Shown: positions 1 through 10,633, counted from the first letter of the stretch. The stretch is 52,746 nucleotides of DNA from Campylobacterales bacterium (GCA_024280575.1 JAJRPV010000032.1:1-52746); one strand, 5' to 3'. Numbers and translations are program-made. Notes: generated by a model not told the origin, from the letters alone.

Positions 1-44
1 ACGGATCCGAAGTCCGTTGCTCTATCCAATTGAGCTACGAGCGC
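1..44 (-). tRNA. tRNA-Arg (anticodon TCG), 3' part cut off by the window edge
   Basis: Read on the minus strand, this begins with GCGCTCG, followed by a normal D-arm (TAGCTCAATTGGATAGAGC) and an anticodon stem ACGGA/TCCGT enclosing a seven-base loop with TCG at its centre, so it decodes arginine CGN codons. The T-arm and acceptor 3' strand lie outside the window. It is the downstream member of a three-tRNA cluster on the minus strand. Confidence 0.9.
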
Positions 45-62
45 AAAACTCGGTAAAAACAA

Positions 63-139
63 TGGGGTGAATGATGGGAATCGAACCCACGACCCTCGGA
101 ACCACAACCCGATGCTCTAACCAACTGAGCTACACTCAC
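63..139 (-). tRNA. tRNA-His (anticodon GTG)
   Basis: The minus strand gives a full cloverleaf: acceptor GTGAGTG pairs with CATTCAC, the anticodon stem TCGGG/TCCGA (one G-T pair) holds a loop with GTG, and the T-arm has GTTCGATTC. CCA is encoded. A further G at 140 would be the G-1 typical of histidine tRNAs, and it pairs with the discriminator C. Confidence 0.93.
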
Positions 140-159
140 CAGATGCTATATGTTATAAA

Positions 160-237
160 TGGTCGGGGCGAAAGGATTCGAACCTTCGACCCCCTGGTCC
201 CAAACCAGGTGCGCTAACCAGACTGCGCTACGCCCCG
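160..237 (-). tRNA. tRNA-Pro (anticodon TGG)
   Basis: On the minus strand the acceptor CGGGGCG pairs perfectly with CGCCCCG. The anticodon stem CCTGG/CCAGG holds a loop with TGG, the T-loop is TTCGAAT, and CCA is encoded. It is the first gene of the Pro-His-Arg tRNA cluster. No clear promoter was picked out in the 90 bases before purN's 3' end. Confidence 0.94.
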
Positions 238-331
238 ACAAAATAAAATATCATATGAAACTGGTATTTTAAGGGTGAAATTCTACACAAATTTTGCTTT
301 TTTGTCAAGGACAATTCATAGTTTTGGGGAT

Positions 332-907
332 TTATTTCGATAATACATCAACAATGACATTAGGAAACAACTCATATTCTAGCTGATGTATCTTTTTTTC
401 ATAATCATCCAAATTCATGCTACTGTCTTTTTGAAAACATCTTTGTGCTATTATCGCCCCTCCATCAAGTTCTTCACTCACATGATGAACTGTTATGCCT
501 CCTACTTTCATGCTTGATTTGAAACTCTCTTCTATCGCATGCCCACCTTTAAAAAGAGGCAAAAGAGAGGGGTGAAGATTTATGGCTTTTATATTTTGTA
601 TGAAAACTGGTGTTAAAAACCTCATAAATCCTGCGAGCACTGTCAAATCGGCCTTACATTTTTTAATACTTACAACTAATTCTTTGTCGAAGTCCTCTCT
701 ACTCGGAAAATCTTTATGATTTATAATTATTGGTTCTATTCCAAAATTTCTTGAGCGAATTATCCCCCCTGCATCAGGATTATTGCATATCGCAGTTACC
801 ACCTCAATTTTAAAGCCATTAAACTCTTTGAGGTGTAATTTTTTTAATATATTTTCTAAATTTGTTCCACTGCCGCTAAAAAGTACGGCAATCTTCTTTA
901 CAAGCAT
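332..907 (-). CDS. purN: Phosphoribosylglycinamide formyltransferase (GART)
   Basis: Transfers a formyl group from 10-formyltetrahydrofolate to GAR in purine synthesis (cytosolic). The 191-residue length is normal for PurN. The phosphate-binding loop FSGSGTN is at residues 10-16, and the catalytic triad of the family is visible as Asn110 and His112 (INLHPSLLP) and Asp148 (ELDGGAI). A GAGG ribosome-binding site lies 8 bases before the ATG, inside the 3' end of nnr, whose stop it overlaps by 10 bases. It is the last gene of the tig-clpP-...-nnr operon, an order I know from Campylobacter (purN beside the nnr kinase gene). Nothing unusual in the sequence. Confidence 0.96.
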   Translation of the reverse strand: MLVKKIAVLFSGSGTNLENILKKLHLKEFNGFKIEVVTAICNNPDAGGIIRSRNFGIEPIIINHKDFPSREDFDKELVVSIKKCKADLTVLAGFMRFLTPVFIQNIKAINLHPSLLPLFKGGHAIEESFKSSMKVGGITVHHVSEELDGGAIIAQRCFQKDSSMNLDDYEKKIHQLEYELFPNVIVDVLSK

Positions 908-2286
908 TTTATCGCCTCACATATATCCACAGGATTCAATGCATAATCATTACATGTAACACTGTTTGCGGCAAGTGCGTGTGCTAATACCGCTGTTATC
1001 GCTGCATCCTTTGTTTTATACCCTTGTGCCAAAAGTGCACCTATCATACCGCCTAATACATCTCCGCTTCCGCCTTTTGATAAAATTGAAGTTCCAAAGG
1101 TGCTTATGTATATCTTATTTTCATAAGTTATTAGACTATTTGCTCCTTTTAAAACAAGTGTAGCTTTTGGAAATTTTTTTGCAAAAAGCTTCACAAATTT
1201 AAACCTCTCAGATTGAATCTCTCCGACACTAACTTCTGCGATTTTACATATCTTTAACAAAGAAGCAAACTCCTTGGGATGAGGAGTCAATATAATATTT
1301 TCTTTTTCTTTTAACAGTGTAGTTAAATATGAATTGTAAAATAAATCTGCATCAACAACTAAACTAAAACTATCATTTAATAACAAATCTAGGTCAAAAT
1401 CGCTTTCTCCAAGTCCCATGCCAACTACAACAGATGTGCAATTTTTTGCAATTTTATCTGAACTCATAAGATATGAGGGTATATTTGTCTTTTTATCATT
1501 AATAACAGTTACTAACCCTGAACCAAAATTTAAAGCCGCAGTAGCCGCCAAAACAGCTGCTCCTTCCTTGCTTCCCTGGACTATACATGTATGCCCAAAT
1601 ATGCTTTTATTTGTATTTGATTTTTTCCTAAACGGAAGGCTCATGTCCCCTTTTTCCAATAGATATAGATCACTTGAAGTTTCATACACTTCTCTTGAAA
1701 CTCCAAGATTTGCAACTTCTATTTTACCAACAAAATCTTTCGCAAAATCTTCAAATAGCGGCGATTTCAGAGCTCCCATACTAACACTAACATCAGCCTC
1801 AAACACTTCATCAGAGATAAAATTTACTCCAAGTCCGCTTGGTATATCACAAGATATTTTACTTGCATCTTTTTTGTTTATACAACTGATTATTTCACAA
1901 GCTTTTTTATCTAACTTTTTTGTTAATCCTGAGCCAAACAGCGCATCTATATAGATATCTGCATCATCCACATCTTCTACAACAATACCGCCTACTAACT
2001 CATATCTCTTTTTTTGCAATCTCGCCATTTTTGATTTCACGCCATAAGGAAGATATATGATTACATCATATTCTTTATGTAAAATTCTGGCACAGGCTAT
2101 TCCATCTCCACCATTGTTGCCTGGACCACAAAGAAAGAAGAGCTTGCTTTTAGGGTTTGCATGATTTCTCACGGTTTGTGCTAAACACTCGGCTGCATGC
2201 TCCATTAGTATGTCTTCACTAAGAAAAAACTCTTCATAACATCTTTTATCTAAAGTCACAACTTCTTCATAAACTTTTTTCATCAT
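898..2286 (-). CDS. nnr: Bifunctional NAD(P)H-hydrate repair enzyme (epimerase + ADP-dependent dehydratase)
   Basis: Repairs damaged, hydrated NADH and NADPH. The N-terminal half (about 1-205) is the YjeF_N/NnrE epimerase, with the nucleotide-binding stretch FFLCGPGNNGGDGIA near residues 50-64. The C-terminal half (about 215-462) is the ribokinase-like NnrD dehydratase, with VVGMGLG, VVDADLF, LTPHPKEF and the hallmark LSKGGSGDVLGGM near the end. 462 residues fits a fused protein. Two consecutive ATG codons open the frame and either could be used. The ATG overlaps the stop of comM (ATGA-type, 2283-2286), so translation is probably coupled. Confidence 0.95.
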   Translation of the reverse strand: MMKKVYEEVVTLDKRCYEEFFLSEDILMEHAAECLAQTVRNHANPKSKLFFLCGPGNNGGDGIACARILHKEYDVIIYLPYGVKSKMARLQKKRYELVGGIVVEDVDDADIYIDALFGSGLTKKLDKKACEIISCINKKDASKISCDIPSGLGVNFISDEVFEADVSVSMGALKSPLFEDFAKDFVGKIEVANLGVSREVYETSSDLYLLEKGDMSLPFRKKSNTNKSIFGHTCIVQGSKEGAAVLAATAALNFGSGLVTVINDKKTNIPSYLMSSDKIAKNCTSVVVGMGLGESDFDLDLLLNDSFSLVVDADLFYNSYLTTLLKEKENIILTPHPKEFASLLKICKIAEVSVGEIQSERFKFVKLFAKKFPKATLVLKGANSLITYENKIYISTFGTSILSKGGSGDVLGGMIGALLAQGYKTKDAAITAVLAHALAANSVTCNDYALNPVDICEAIKCL

Positions 2287-3842
2287 CTCTTCCTATAATT
2301 TAGCGCTTCAAGCAGATGGTTTTTTTCTATCATTTTACTCTGTGCAATATCTGCTATCGTTCTTGAAATTTTTAAAATCTTACCAACACTTCTTTGGTTT
2401 AATCCATAGTTACTTATAGCTTTTTCCAATATTTCTTTCGCTGACTCGGCAAGCCGGCAATATTTTTGGATATCTTGCTCACTTAAATTTGCATTTAACT
2501 CACTCTGGCCTCTTTGCTTCTGGAAGATAAAAGCTTTTAACACATCTTTAAACATTTCAGCCGAGCTAGATGTATCTTCTTTTGAAAAATCCTCATCCAC
2601 TAAAACATACAAATCAATTCTATCCAAAATAGGATCTGAAATCCTAGCTTTATATCTGGCAATATCCAAATCCGAGCACCTGCACTCTCTGACTTTGCTA
2701 AATAAATTTCCACACGGACAAGGATTTTGAGCTGCTGCAAAAAGAAACTTTGTATCATACTCTATCTTTGAATTTACCCTTGAAATCAATACTTTATGAT
2801 TTTCTAACGGCTCCCTGAGACTTTCTAAAATCTGCTTTGAAAAGTGCGGCAGTTCATCAAAAAACAGTATGCCGTTGTGTGCCAAAGCTGCTTCTCCTGC
2901 CATCGCTCTTGAACTTCCGCCGCCAAAGATACTTGGCTTACTGCTACTGTGATGAGGGGAACGAAAAGCTCTTTTTGCACTCAGATTTTCATCTTCTTGG
3001 TTGATTGACTTATATGCTTGCGATTCTAAAACCTCATCAATATTCACAGGCGGAAGTATGTATCTCAGTCTTTTTATACTCATACTTTTCCCGCATCCAG
3101 GGCTTCCCTCAAGTAAAATATTGTGCATACCAGCTGCACTTATACTCAAAACTCTTTTTAAAAACTTATGTCCTTTTACATCTTTGAAATCAAGCGGAAA
3201 ATCTAAGTCATAATAATATTCCGTGCCATTTATCTCTATTTTTTTATCAAAAAACTCTTTTGTTTCTCTTTGGACATATGGGAGATTGTATTTTTTCTCC
3301 CTAAAAAAGCTTATAGCTTCTTCGAGGGTTGAGACGCCAAATATTTTGATGCCTTTGATTTGAGAAGCTTTTTCTACTATATCTTGTGGCAATATGATAC
3401 TTATATTTTTATATTTTCTAGCTAGCGAGAGAAGAATCGGAAAGATGGCAGAAGTTGATTTTACCTGACCGTCTAAGCCCAATTCTCCAAATATATAAAA
3501 CTCTCTACATGTAGAGGTTGTTTGTTGGAAAGCTATCAAAAGAGCGATAACCAGGTCAAAATGACCGCCCTCTTTTTTTATATCACTTGGCGATAGATTT
3601 ATAGTTATCTTTTGTGAAGGAAATTTAAAGCCGATTCCAAGTAGTGCTGATTTTATTCTATCTCGTGATTCTTGTATGCTTTGGTTTGCCATGCCAACTA
3701 TAGAAAAACCCGGGAGTGCTCTAATAAAAGTTGATTCGACAAATATTTTTTTGGCAACATTAAAGTCAAGTGTGGCACAAAATGCTTTCTTAACCTTTTT
3801 GCCCGAACTCACTATTTGCCTGCTTTTAGTTTCTTTTTCCAC
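2283..3842 (-). CDS. comM: ComM/YifB-family Mg-chelatase-like AAA+ ATPase
   Basis: ComM is a hexameric helicase that promotes branch migration during natural transformation in Vibrio and Haemophilus; here the role is by family only. The N-terminal ChlI-like domain carries ALPGFSIVGMANQSIQES. Walker A GSPGCGKS and Walker B GILFFDELPH lie in the middle, followed by a cysteine cluster (CPCG...CRC) typical of YifB proteins. The first start in this frame is a GTG at 3842, which overlaps the end of def by 31 bases. A second GTG at 3812 overlaps the def stop (TAGTG), has an AGG six bases before it and matches the family N-terminus better. That start would give 509 residues. Confidence 0.93.
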   Translation of the reverse strand: MEKETKSRQIVSSGKKVKKAFCATLDFNVAKKIFVESTFIRALPGFSIVGMANQSIQESRDRIKSALLGIGFKFPSQKITINLSPSDIKKEGGHFDLVIALLIAFQQTTSTCREFYIFGELGLDGQVKSTSAIFPILLSLARKYKNISIILPQDIVEKASQIKGIKIFGVSTLEEAISFFREKKYNLPYVQRETKEFFDKKIEINGTEYYYDLDFPLDFKDVKGHKFLKRVLSISAAGMHNILLEGSPGCGKSMSIKRLRYILPPVNIDEVLESQAYKSINQEDENLSAKRAFRSPHHSSSKPSIFGGGSSRAMAGEAALAHNGILFFDELPHFSKQILESLREPLENHKVLISRVNSKIEYDTKFLFAAAQNPCPCGNLFSKVRECRCSDLDIARYKARISDPILDRIDLYVLVDEDFSKEDTSSSAEMFKDVLKAFIFQKQRGQSELNANLSEQDIQKYCRLAESAKEILEKAISNYGLNQRSVGKILKISRTIADIAQSKMIEKNHLLEALNYRKR

Positions 3843-4327
3843 TCTTTTTCGAATTTTTTTCTTTTTAAATATGAAAGTTTTTCTATAAAGAGATGTCCTT
3901 TTAAATGATCCATCTCGTGCTGCATGGCAATCGCCAAAAGCCCCTCTAATTCTTTTATAATCTTATTTCCAAATCTATCAAAATATTCAACTGTGATTTT
4001 ATTTGCTCTTTGAATATCATCATAATATCCAGGCACACTCAATCAACCTTCTTGATAAACCTCTTTTCCTTCAAGGTGTGTAATGTTCGGATTTATTACT
4101 TCTAGCAAGTCCTCTTTATGTTGAACTCCTTCTTCGTCAGCTAGATTTATTAGCAATGCATTTTTGTCAATTCCAATCTGGATAGCGGCTAATCCTATGC
4201 CTTCCTTTGCTATCATCGTTTCATACATGTCATCTAGGAGTTGATGAAGATTTGCATCAAAATTCTCAACTTTTTTGGAAACTTTTCTTAATCTTTTGTC
4301 AGGATAAACAACAATTTCTCTAATCAT
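3812..4327 (-). CDS. def: Peptide deformylase with an in-frame TGA at the metal-ligand cysteine position
   Basis: Removes the formyl group from nascent proteins at the ribosome; an Fe(II)/Zn enzyme and normally essential. Motif 1 reads [10 protein letters not shown] (the family usually has GxGLAAxQ). Motif 3 is the metal-binding HEMDHLKG. Motif 2 should be EGCLSVPG, but the codons are GAA GGT TGA TTG AGT GTG CCT GGA: the stop at 4043-4045 stands exactly where the cysteine that binds the metal belongs, and the same frame then continues for 76 codons to a normal end. Read through, the protein is 171 residues, the normal length. It may be a selenocysteine codon, a point error or a real nonsense mutation. 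A 7-bp hairpin follows 11 bases after the TGA, with an apical loop about 19 bases downstream, but it lacks the early loop G of the bacterial SECIS consensus. Neighbours: the GGDEF-like gene (6 bases upstream) and comM. Confidence 0.85.
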
Positions 4328-4333
4328 TTAGTA

Positions 4334-5386
4334 CTACTCATCTCCTATAAATTTTCCCACAAGATAGATCTCTGTATCTTTTCCGGTTTTTGGCAATACA
4401 TCCAAAGCTCCAGCGATTGATTCTTCTATGCTGTAGTCAGGATTTATCGGCATTATTCCCAATCCTATGTCTATTTTTATCTCCATCTCATCGATAAAAA
4501 AGCTAGTTCCATATATCAGTTCAGCAATTCTTTCACAAGCTTTTTGCGCACTGTCTAAGTCAGTATGTTTCATTAAAATCGCAAAAATACCCCCGCCATA
4601 ATGTGCCACCACATCGCTTCTTCTTGAGGTTTTCATCAAAAGTTTAGCTATATTTCTTGTCAGCATTTCTCTCTCTTTTGCTGTTACAACTTTGCCAAGC
4701 ACTTTATCTTTTATATTGACCATAACGATTGAACTTTTGTGATTATATTGTCTGATAGCATCAAATTCTTTTTGAAGTGAATTTAAAAAATGTTTTTTAT
4801 TATATACGCCATATCTCAAATCAAATATAGCTTTTTCATCAACATCTTTCAAAATCTCTAAAGTTTTATCATAATAAGCCTTTAATGCTTCCATTTGTTT
4901 AGCAGTTAGAGCTGTGAGTTTTTCCATATCATCATTAAGAGTTGATAGAGTATTTTCAACAGATAACTGACTAAAATTTACCTTAAGTTCAGATGAGCGT
5001 TTTTTTACAATTTGTTTTAAAATATTTAAATTCTTATAGACAGTTGAAACAACTTTTACCATGCCTTTAATTTGAACAAAACCCTCTTTTATCTCTCTTT
5101 CCATCCGAGCTCTGTCTTCATTTGCTTCATCATCATCAGCTTCCAAATATCCATTGATTCTTTTTCTGAATGAGATTGGCTTATTTTCAAGTAATTTTTC
5201 AAAATAAATTTGAAAATTATTTGGAGTTGGGGGAACATTTTCATCAACCATGGACTTTAGTACAAATAAAGAAAATGGTTCCACATCACTATTTGCATTT
5301 TTGGCACTTATTGCCTTAGCATTATGGATATTTGTGGACGAAGGTTTTATATCTCCATTCAACTTGTCTTGGTCTAAACGAACCAT
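4334..5386 (-). CDS. Degenerate GGDEF-domain protein, probably not an active diguanylate cyclase
   Basis: 350 residues. The N-terminal third includes ENVPPTPNNFQIYFEKLL, a short motif I associate with Campylobacterota GGDEF proteins. Residues about 90-200 are predicted helical (coiled-coil-like spacing of hydrophobics). Residues about 205-345 are a GGDEF fold, starting with YGVYNKKHFLNSL. The active-site signature is YGGGIF instead of (G)GDEF/GGEEF, so the metal-binding acidic pair is gone and synthesis of c-di-GMP is unlikely; a binding or structural role is possible. It sits between clpP (19 bases upstream) and def in what looks like one operon. The function is not known to me. Confidence 0.85.
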   Translation of the reverse strand: MVRLDQDKLNGDIKPSSTNIHNAKAISAKNANSDVEPFSLFVLKSMVDENVPPTPNNFQIYFEKLLENKPISFRKRINGYLEADDDEANEDRARMEREIKEGFVQIKGMVKVVSTVYKNLNILKQIVKKRSSELKVNFSQLSVENTLSTLNDDMEKLTALTAKQMEALKAYYDKTLEILKDVDEKAIFDLRYGVYNKKHFLNSLQKEFDAIRQYNHKSSIVMVNIKDKVLGKVVTAKEREMLTRNIAKLLMKTSRRSDVVAHYGGGIFAILMKHTDLDSAQKACERIAELIYGTSFFIDEMEIKIDIGLGIMPINPDYSIEESIAGALDVLPKTGKDTEIYLVGKFIGDE

Positions 5387-5405
5387 ACCTGTTCCCCTTA
5401 CTTTT

Positions 5406-5993
5406 TTATTTAAAGCTTTTTTCTAAAACTTTATCTATCAAGCCATATTCTTGCGATTCACTTGCACTCATAAAAAAATCCCGCTCAGTATCTTTTGTAA
5501 TTTTTTGTATTTTTTGATCACAATTTTTAGCTAATATCTTATTTAAAATATTTTTTAAACGCAAAATTTCTTTTGCCTGAATTTCTATATCAGTTGCCTG
5601 TCCTTGAGCACCACCTAAAGGCTGATGTATCATTATCCTGGAATTTGGCAACGCATATCTTTTACCTTTAGCACCGCAACTAAGTAAAAAAGCACCCATA
5701 GAAGCTGCTTGTCCTATACAAATAGTGCAAATATCAGGTCTTATATAATTCATAGTATCATAAATACTAAATCCGCTAGTGATGACACCACCCGGAGAAT
5801 TTATATATAAATATATATCTTTTTCAGGGTCCTCTGCTTCTAAAAACAGTAGTTGGGCAACTATGCTAGAAGCTACAGCATCATTTATCTCACCACTTAA
5901 CATTATTATTCTATCTTTTAGAAGTCTGGAATATATATCATAACTTCTCTCACCTCTTCCTGTTTTTTCAACTACTACTGGAACATAACTCAT
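5406..5993 (-). CDS. clpP: ATP-dependent Clp protease proteolytic subunit
   Basis: Forms the tetradecameric serine protease chamber that works with ClpX/ClpA. 195 residues, normal length. The catalytic triad is visible: Ser98 in GQAASMGAF, His123 in [12 protein letters not shown] and Asp172 in [10 protein letters not shown]. The start ATG overlaps the stop of tig (TAATG), so the two are translationally coupled. Having trigger factor, ClpP and deformylase in one transcript links nascent-chain processing with protein turnover. Confidence 0.97.
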   Translation of the reverse strand: MSYVPVVVEKTGRGERSYDIYSRLLKDRIIMLSGEINDAVASSIVAQLLFLEAEDPEKDIYLYINSPGGVITSGFSIYDTMNYIRPDICTICIGQAASMGAFLLSCGAKGKRYALPNSRIMIHQPLGGAQGQATDIEIQAKEILRLKNILNKILAKNCDQKIQKITKDTERDFFMSASESQEYGLIDKVLEKSFK

Positions 5994-7315
5994 TATTTTC
6001 CTTCGGTTTCTTCAGCTTTTTTTTCATCTTTTGTAAAAAGTTTTGTAAAAAGCCTATCCTCAACTATTGACATTTTTATAGCTGGAAGAAGACCTTGTTT
6101 TTCATAATATTCATAATACTTCTTAGGGTCTTGACCTTGTTGCATCGCTTCAAAATAGATCATTTGCAGTACTTCTTGGTCATCTACTTTTATCTCTTGG
6201 TCGCGAGACAGTTCATCAACCAAGAAAGTAAGCTTGACACTGTTTTTTGCTTCATCAGCAAATTCTGCTCTTTTTTCTTCGATTTTTTCAGGATGCTCTG
6301 AATACTCTTTTATCTCATCTTCACTCATCTTTCCAAAAACATTTCTAACTTGTAAATCAATTTCTTGATCAACTATAATTTCCGGTAAAGCAAACTCAAT
6401 CTTTTCCAATAAAGCCTCTACGAATTTTGGTTTTACCTCTTCGCTGAAAAGTTTTGCTAATTTTTCATTTTTTAGCTGCTCTTTTACTTGCTCTTCTAGT
6501 TTTTCAACTGTTGGATCTTCAACTCCGGGAAGTAATTTTTTAAGAGCTTCTGTGTCTGGAGTAGCGTTTATATCTTTTGCTTGAATTTCATGTAATTTTA
6601 CTTTAAATATTGCTGCTTTTCCGACTAAATCCTTACTATTGTAATCTTTTGGAAAATTTACTTCGATATCTTTTTCTTCACCTATTTTTAATCCAACCAA
6701 ACCTGTTTCAAAACCAGGTATAAATGAATCGCTTCCGATTTCAAGTTGATAATTTTCCGCTTTTCCGCCTTCAAATGGCGTACCATCAATAAATCCTTCA
6801 AAATCGATCAAAGCAAAATCACCATTTTCAAGACCTCTGTCTTCTTCTATCTTTTCCAAAGGAGCAACAGCTTTTAGCATCTCTTCCAATCTAGCTTCAA
6901 CATCTTTCTTTAAAACTATTGGAGTTTTATAATCTGGTATCAAATCCTTGTAGCCTTCTATGTTAACAACTGGCTTGAAAGAGATTTTAATTTCTACATC
7001 TATCCCATTATCATTCTTGTCAAATTTCGAGATTACTGGTTCACCTACCATCATTTCCGGCTTAACATCCAACTCAATTAAAGCTGCATCAAATAATTCT
7101 TTCAATGCTTCTTGCTCGGCATCTTGTCTTAATTGCTCGCCATGTCTTGCTTTTACAACATGCAATGGAACTTTACCCTTTCTAAAACCATCAACTTTCA
7201 TACTTTTAGCTGCAACTGTAGCAATCTTATCTTCTTTTTTGTTTAGCAACGCTGTAGATATTTTTGCTTCTACTACCGCATTTGCATCATTAATTTTCTT
7301 AGCATTAATCTGCAT
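5993..7315 (-). CDS. tig: Trigger factor
   Basis: Ribosome-associated chaperone and peptidyl-prolyl isomerase. The N-terminal ribosome-binding signature is [17 protein letters not shown]. The FKBP-like isomerase domain is in the middle ([20 protein letters not shown]...[19 protein letters not shown]) and the helical C-terminal chaperone arms follow. The frame is open upstream to a TTG at 7330, but I choose the ATG at 7315 because it has an AAGGGA ribosome-binding site and gives the family N-terminus MQINAKKI; the protein is then 440 residues. It is the first gene of the minus-strand operon that runs to purN. Confidence 0.96.
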   Translation of the reverse strand: MQINAKKINDANAVVEAKISTALLNKKEDKIATVAAKSMKVDGFRKGKVPLHVVKARHGEQLRQDAEQEALKELFDAALIELDVKPEMMVGEPVISKFDKNDNGIDVEIKISFKPVVNIEGYKDLIPDYKTPIVLKKDVEARLEEMLKAVAPLEKIEEDRGLENGDFALIDFEGFIDGTPFEGGKAENYQLEIGSDSFIPGFETGLVGLKIGEEKDIEVNFPKDYNSKDLVGKAAIFKVKLHEIQAKDINATPDTEALKKLLPGVEDPTVEKLEEQVKEQLKNEKLAKLFSEEVKPKFVEALLEKIEFALPEIIVDQEIDLQVRNVFGKMSEDEIKEYSEHPEKIEEKRAEFADEAKNSVKLTFLVDELSRDQEIKVDDQEVLQMIYFEAMQQGQDPKKYYEYYEKQGLLPAIKMSIVEDRLFTKLFTKDEKKAEETEGK

Positions 7316-7415
7316 ATATTCCCTTTTCAAATAAAAATTTTCTTAATATATCTAATTTTTGCTTTATAATCCATTTATTGCTGAGTATTTTAACTCTCAA
7401 AAAGTAAAAAATGGA

Positions 7416-7421
7416 TACAAT
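7416..7421 (+). promoter_or_regulatory. Candidate -10 box for folE-fliI
   Basis: TACAAT, 26 bases before the folE ATG and in the divergent gap between tig and folE. Campylobacterota sigma-70 promoters usually show only a -10 box, so a missing -35 is not a problem. Assignment is by eye. Confidence 0.45.
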
Positions 7422-7447
7422 AGTGAAAATTTATTTGGGATAATTTT

Positions 7448-8023
7448 ATGCAAAAAGAAAAAGAATTTGAAAGTTTAGTAAAAAGAATGATGGAATTATT
7501 GGGCGAAGATGTAAACAGAGAAGGTCTTATAAAAACTCCAAATAGAGTGTTTAGAGCTTTTGAATTTATGACTCAAGGATATCATCAAGACCCTATAAAG
7601 GTTTTAAATGAAGCGCTTTTCAAAAGTGACAATAGTCAAATGGTGCTAATAAAAGATATAGAATTTTACTCTATGTGTGAACACCACCTTTTGCCTATCA
7701 TCGGCAGAGCTCATGTTGCCTACATACCTGATGGCAAAGTTGTTGGACTCTCAAAAATACCCAGGATGGTAGATATGTTTGCAAGAAGACTGCAAATACA
7801 AGAACAGCTCACAGAACAAATAGCTGAAGCTATAAATGATGTTATAGCGCCTAAAGGCGTAGGTGTAGTCGTGCAAGCGAGACATATGTGTATGGAGATG
7901 AGAGGTGTAGAGAAAACCCATTCGACTACTACTACATCATCCCTAAAAGGGCTTTTTCTAAAATCAAATACTAGAAAAGAGTTTTTTGATATCATAAATG
8001 CTCCGCAAGCCACAAGATTCTAA
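7448..8023 (+). CDS. folE: GTP cyclohydrolase I
   Basis: Converts GTP to 7,8-dihydroneopterin triphosphate, the first step of folate (and queuosine) synthesis. 191 residues. The zinc ligands typical of FolE1 are present: Cys77 and His80 in [10 protein letters not shown], and Cys148 in [10 protein letters not shown]. The motif [18 protein letters not shown] is conserved. It is the first gene of a two-gene plus-strand unit; its stop overlaps the fliI ATG (TAATG). The same pairing with fliI is known in Campylobacter. Confidence 0.97.
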   Translation: MQKEKEFESLVKRMMELLGEDVNREGLIKTPNRVFRAFEFMTQGYHQDPIKVLNEALFKSDNSQMVLIKDIEFYSMCEHHLLPIIGRAHVAYIPDGKVVGLSKIPRMVDMFARRLQIQEQLTEQIAEAINDVIAPKGVGVVVQARHMCMEMRGVEKTHSTTTTSSLKGLFLKSNTRKEFFDIINAPQATRF

Positions 8024-9327
8024 TGCCGCTAAAAAAACTTCGACTAAAACTTGCCAAGGAGAGACTATCTCCTCTCTTTGGGGTTATTAAAAAAATAAGC
8101 TCTACAAACATAAAAGCCATAGGATTAAATCCAAGTATAGGGGATATAGTTAAAATTATCTCCAACAGTAGCGACAAAAGCGAACTTGGTATGGTTACGG
8201 AAATCGAACAAAGCTATTTTAGCATATCTCCTTTCGGTTTCACAGAAGGCTTTAAAATAGGAGATACAATTTTTATAAATGACCAAGGGATGATGATACC
8301 CGTCGGAGAAGAGTTGCTTGGAAGAGTGGTTGATCCTTTTATGCGACCCAAAGACGGCAAAGAAGGGATATCAACGAGCAACCTGTCTCCTATCATGAAA
8401 CCCCCGTTAGATGCCATGAAAAGAGGACTTATAGAAGAACCTTTTTCAGTGGGTGTAAAAACCATAGATGCACTTTTAACTTGTGGCAAAGGTCAAAAAC
8501 TAGGTATCTTTGCCGGTAGTGGAGTTGGAAAATCTACCTTAATGGGCATGATAGTAAAAGGTGCATCGGCTACTATAAAAGTAGTGGCTCTTATCGGCGA
8601 AAGAGGAAGAGAAGTTCCTGAATTTATACAAAAAAATCTAAATGGAGACTTAAGCAATACCGTTATAATAGTAGCAACTAGTGATGACTCACCTCTTATG
8701 CGAAAATATGGTGCATTTTGCGCTATGAGTGTGGCAGAATATTTCAAAAACAAAGGAAATGATGTTCTTTTTATGATGGATTCTATAACAAGATTTGCTA
8801 TGGCTCAAAGAGAGATAGGTCTTGCTCTTGGAGAACCTCCGACATCAAAAGGATATCCTCCGTCTGTTCTTGCTTTACTTCCTCAACTGATGGAGAGGGC
8901 GGGTAAAGAAGAAGGCAAGGGCTCTATTACCGCTTTTTTTACAGTTCTTGTTGAGGGCGATGACTTGAGTGATCCAATAGCAGACCAATCAAGAAGTATT
9001 TTAGACGGACATATAGTTTTAAGTAGAGAATTGACAGACTTTGGCATATATCCACCTATTAGTATTCAAAATAGTGCTTCAAGGGTTATGAATGATGTGA
9101 TTGATGAAGAACATAAAAAATTGGCACAAAAATTCAAAAGATTAAATTCCTTATTGAAAGAAAATGAAATACTGATACGAATAGGGGCATATAAAGAGGG
9201 GACTGACAAAGAGTTAGATTTGGCAATTTCTAAAAAAGAAAAAATGAATGATTTTTTGCAACAAACACCTGACGAAATCATAGATTTTAAGGAAACAAAA
9301 AATATATTAAAAGAGATACTTTTATAA
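8023..9327 (+). CDS. fliI: Flagellum-specific ATP synthase (export ATPase)
   Basis: Powers the flagellar type III export apparatus at the cytoplasmic face of the basal body. 434 residues, as usual. Walker A is GIFAGSGVGKST and Walker B is DVLFMMDSITRFAMAQRE. The stretch PTSKGYPPSVLALLPQLMERAG and SRELTDFGIYPPISIQNSASR are signatures of the FliI/F1-beta family. It is coupled to folE by overlap. No other flagellar genes are in the window, which is normal for Campylobacterota, where flagellar genes are scattered. Confidence 0.97.
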   Translation: MPLKKLRLKLAKERLSPLFGVIKKISSTNIKAIGLNPSIGDIVKIISNSSDKSELGMVTEIEQSYFSISPFGFTEGFKIGDTIFINDQGMMIPVGEELLGRVVDPFMRPKDGKEGISTSNLSPIMKPPLDAMKRGLIEEPFSVGVKTIDALLTCGKGQKLGIFAGSGVGKSTLMGMIVKGASATIKVVALIGERGREVPEFIQKNLNGDLSNTVIIVATSDDSPLMRKYGAFCAMSVAEYFKNKGNDVLFMMDSITRFAMAQREIGLALGEPPTSKGYPPSVLALLPQLMERAGKEEGKGSITAFFTVLVEGDDLSDPIADQSRSILDGHIVLSRELTDFGIYPPISIQNSASRVMNDVIDEEHKKLAQKFKRLNSLLKENEILIRIGAYKEGTDKELDLAISKKEKMNDFLQQTPDEIIDFKETKNILKEILL

Positions 9328-9414
9328 TAAAATATGTTTTTAATCAAATTTTAATGTTAATAATAATAATATTCAAAAAGAATTAGGACAATATAAGTCT
9401 TATTTAATTAAAAT

Positions 9415-9420
9415 TATAAT
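9415..9420 (+). promoter_or_regulatory. Candidate -10 box for nifS-nifU
   Basis: TATAAT, 24 bases before the nifS ATG, with a GGAG ribosome-binding site between. The upstream stretch 9353-9375 is a run of TAATAATAAT type that looks loosely like a Fur box. This is only a visual resemblance. Confidence 0.5.
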
Positions 9421-9443
9421 TTAGTTTAAAAAATGGAGAAAAA

Positions 9444-10633
<1,190 letters not shown>

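Noticed and set aside
1418-1954. Plus-strand frames opposite nnr and other genes
   Set aside because: Shadow frames with no ribosome-binding site and no family match, lying opposite clear genes.
9353-9375. Possible Fur box upstream of nifS (TAATAATAAT type)
   Set aside because: A simple AT repeat gives this resemblance by chance in a low-GC genome; not strong enough to list as a separate site.
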